A DNA stretch of 64,000 nucleotides. Origin: Nitrososphaerota archaeon (lineage in GTDB: Archaea > Thermoproteota > Nitrososphaeria > Nitrososphaerales > Nitrosopumilaceae). Of this stretch, positions 62,708-64,000 are shown piece after piece. A program made the position numbers and the translations under genes. Numbering within the stretch: position 1 is the stretch's first letter; each line of letters starts with the position of its first letter. The stretch lies in contig JAGWFS010000004.1 in assembly GCA_028867785.1 (NCBI GenBank), positions 148,238-212,237 of the forward strand, read 5' to 3'. A model generated the notes under the pieces. That model saw only the letters and a program-made list of their open reading frames with translations. It was not told the DNA's origin and ran no database searches.

Positions 62708-63137
62708 ATCTTGATACATCACATGCTCTGGTAACACAACAAATTTTTGCAGAAAAATAACGCGGTATGCCAATTAAGGAGGCAACATATCCTTTTCCCA
62801 AAATTTTTTTCTTTCAAAAAAGGTTGATTAATTTTTTCCACAATACAATTTCATGCCTAACACAAAGATTTTGGAATCTTTTTGGAAGAGGCATCTATCG
62901 AAGTGGATTCTTATCGACTTTGGATTTTTAGGTTTTTCATTATTATTGTATATGGAAATGTGGGGGGTATTTTGCACCAAATGTTCTCAATTTATCACAA
63001 CTGTTACATCTTCTTTGGGCAAAAGATTCCAAGATATGTTCAGGCACGAATCTTGGAGACGGTTTAAACTTTGGTAGAATTTAACGTTAAATTCGTAAAG
63101 ATTCCTTGAACCCAAAGTTCACGCACGAAAAATCATG

Positions 63138-63175
63138 AACCTTGCATAAACCCCGTAAACCTTGGCATAAACCTT
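63138..63175 (+). repeat. Short degenerate direct repeats
   Basis: AACCTTGCATAAACC (63138-63152) recurs as AACCTTGGCATAAACC (63158-63173) with a third AACCTT start at 63170. Complementary AAGGTT and AAAGTT words follow to 63240. It looks iteron-like but is too short to assign a role. Confidence 0.4.
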
Positions 63176-63288
63176 CAAGTTTACAAAGGTTCGCGCCTGT
63201 GGAACCCTCAAAGTTTGTGCATGAACTTTAGAACTTTGTCTGAACTAGAACCAAAACATGTTGAAAAGAAGGTTACCAGTATAAGAAG

Positions 63289-63317
63289 TGGACGGTAAAG
63301 ATTGAGCGAACCGTCCA
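63289..63317. promoter_or_regulatory. Hairpin, 8-bp stem
   Basis: TGGACGGT (63289-63296) pairs with ACCGTCCA (63310-63317) over a 13-base loop. There is no T run after it, so an operator or RNA structure is as likely as a terminator. Confidence 0.45.
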
Positions 63318-63343
63318 TAGATAGAAATCAAGTGTCAAGAGTG

Positions 63344-63366
63344 ATGTAATCGTCAGATGATTACAT
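63344..63366. promoter_or_regulatory. Palindrome upstream of the Doc-like gene
   Basis: ATGTAATC (63344-63351) and GATTACAT (63359-63366) flank 7 bases, ending about 18 bases before the Doc-like TATA box. The position fits an operator for a toxin-type operon. Confidence 0.45.
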
Positions 63367-63383
63367 TTGGTGTTACAAAGTTC

Positions 63384-63391
63384 TTATAAAA
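63384..63391 (+). promoter_or_regulatory. TATA box of the Doc-like gene
   Basis: TTCTTATAAAATG holds a strong TATA element about 30 bases before TTG 63419, so the message is leaderless or nearly so. Confidence 0.6.
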
Positions 63392-63418
63392 TGTAAGCCG
63401 TTTAACAAATGGCATCTC

Positions 63419-63844
63419 TTGGAAATCAAATACGTTGAAAAGTCTTTTGTCATGGAATTAAATAAAAAAATAATCGACGAATGGAATGCCAGACATCCTC
63501 AACTGCCAGAGTTTGCAAATGTATCTGAGGTAAGACTGGATGAAGTGCTCCAAATTGTGGAAAAGGTAGGAAATCAACTTGTAACAAGAGATCAAATCAT
63601 GACCAAGGCGGCTCATCTTTTAGGTGGACTTGCATGGGCACAGGCGTTTAGTGGTGGAAACAAAAGGACGGCAATACTGTCTACGACCGTATTTTTGCGA
63701 AGAAACGGTTTGAGCATAACATTTCCAAGAGAAGAGCAGCGGGAATTAAGGCAATTCTTGTTTGCCATACAGGAAGACAGGGAGCAACTGCAACAGGAAA
63801 TAATTGATAAATTGATTTTATATATCAGAAGAAACACAAAATAG
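63419..63844 (+). CDS. Doc/Fic-like protein with substituted catalytic residues
   Basis: The 141-aa protein starts at TTG. The Fic core aligns with Doc (death-on-curing): QAFSGGNKRTAILSTTVFLRRNGL against the HxFxDANKRTA...FLRRNG pattern. In Doc the His and Asp of this motif are essential for EF-Tu phosphorylation. Here they are Gln and Gly, while GNKRTA is kept, so the nucleotide loop may persist without normal catalysis. It could be an inactivated toxin, an immunity or decoy version, or a changed activity. Followed after 2 bases by a 30-aa ORF. Confidence 0.75.
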   Translation: MEIKYVEKSFVMELNKKIIDEWNARHPQLPEFANVSEVRLDEVLQIVEKVGNQLVTRDQIMTKAAHLLGGLAWAQAFSGGNKRTAILSTTVFLRRNGLSITFPREEQRELRQFLFAIQEDREQLQQEIIDKLILYIRRNTK

Positions 63845-63846
63845 TC

Positions 63847-63939
63847 ATGACCCAAGATGAAGCTCAATTTGTGGAAAGCTTCCTAAAAGAATATGATCAG
63901 CTGTTTGAGGATCTTGGCAATGAAAAAAAGGACTTTTAG
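63847..63939 (+). CDS. Very small acidic protein after the Doc-like gene
   Basis: The 30-aa ORF MTQDEAQFVESFLKEYDQLF ... GNEKKDF begins two bases after the Doc-like stop, with ATG and stop in good context for coupling. It is strongly acidic and helical. In phd-doc the antitoxin precedes doc and is larger, so this is not Phd; it could be a small partner or chance. Confidence 0.35.
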   Translation: MTQDEAQFVESFLKEYDQLFEDLGNEKKDF

Positions 63940-64000
63940 AGTGCTAAACTAGACTTTCAAAACGTACGGTTTCAATCCTTGTTTTGATGGAATAGTCTTT

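Larger units (their letters stand above)
62659..63418. other. 760-base non-coding or accessory stretch before the Doc-like gene
   Basis: It contains the truncated tRNA, a weak 74-codon plus-strand frame at 62853-63077 (MPNTKILESFWKRHL, with a hydrophobic LIDFGFLGFSLLLYM segment; possibly a small membrane protein), a stretch at 63130-63240 with repeated AACCTT/CATAAACC and AAAGTT words, two hairpins (63289-63317 and 63344-63366) and the Doc-like promoter. I see no confident gene in it. Confidence 0.5.

Noticed and set aside
62692..62800. tRNA with an intron in the D arm
   Set aside because: After GGGCCTGTAGCTCAGC no exon with the matching D-stem GAGC, anticodon arm, T arm or acceptor strand appears within the window, so a truncated tRNA fits better.
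1..64000. CRISPR array or Cas genes
   Set aside because: No regularly spaced repeats with unique spacers and no Cas-like protein were seen; the direct repeats at 15.6-19.6 kb are gene-end copies.

Overview
The window is a stretch of a Nitrososphaerota (Thaumarchaeota) chromosome, most like the Nitrosopumilales/Nitrosotalea group. This rests on an unsplit RNA polymerase subunit A (A'+A'' in one gene) next to an unsplit subunit B, a series of secreted proteins ending in the thaumarchaeal PEFG-type C-terminal anchor, KEOPS, archaeosine and wyosine tRNA-modification genes, archaeal r-proteins and RNAP subunits H and N, an IPK/mevalonate-type isoprenoid cluster with a type I IPP isomerase, and archaeal promoters with TATA boxes about 26 bases before leaderless starts. 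The species was not determined.

Layout. (1) 1-7.9 kb: the start of rpl30e is preceded by a 19-codon relic of the 3' end of rpoA. The real rpoA ends 7.8 kb away, so an accessory block appears to have split the rpoA-rpl30e operon. The block holds a PD-(D/E)XK-type protein, a TPR surface protein with a degenerate cupredoxin domain, a small ribbon-helix-helix protein, a HEPN protein overlapping a nuclease-wHTH-MNT fusion protein (a probable toxin-antitoxin or defence module with its own palindromic operator), and two unknown proteins. (2) 7.9-15.3 kb: rpoH-rpoB-rpoA operon on the minus strand. (3) 15.6-19.6 kb: four tandem secreted proteins whose anchor ends are identical at DNA level. The first two also share an identical promoter plus signal-peptide segment. 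(4) 19.7-27.4 kb: a B12/radical SAM protein (possibly GDGT-ring synthase-like), a VIT-family transporter, malate dehydrogenase, and nickel-pincer cofactor genes larB, larC and larE followed by a cysteine desulfurase. (5) 27.4-34.4 kb: a 1032-aa secreted protein, a membrane protein, and a MoxR ATPase / VWA / winged-helix operon. (6) 34.4-49.4 kb: housekeeping genes: S13 with a long Ala/Pro tail, S4, glmS, a CobT-like protein, NnrE, tRNA-Leu, rpoN, enolase, S2, MEMO, mevalonate kinase, IPK, IDI, polyprenyl synthase, gltX, an FAH-family enzyme and a Rieske protein. (7) 49.4-62.7 kb: a UPF0147 protein, a methyltransferase, tRNA-His, ADH, taw1, an ITPase, bud32, kae1, a YchF-like GTPase, a Fap7-like kinase, tgtA, a ferredoxin, an aCPSF2-like nuclease and an Ogg glycosylase. 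(8) 62.7-64 kb: an accessory-looking end with a truncated tRNA 5' end behind an intact promoter, hairpins, and a Doc/Fic-like gene lacking both main catalytic residues.

How the genes fit together. Regions 2 and 6 form the transcription/translation core plus the route from mevalonate to C20 prenyl diphosphate for ether lipids. A GrsA-like radical SAM enzyme could act on the finished tetraether lipids. LarB, LarC, LarE and the desulfurase plausibly make a nickel-pincer cofactor whose client enzyme is not in the window. The strongest candidates for new biology are the rpoA-3'-end accessory block with its nuclease-wHTH-MNT/HEPN pair, and the surface-protein array with sequence-identical ends.
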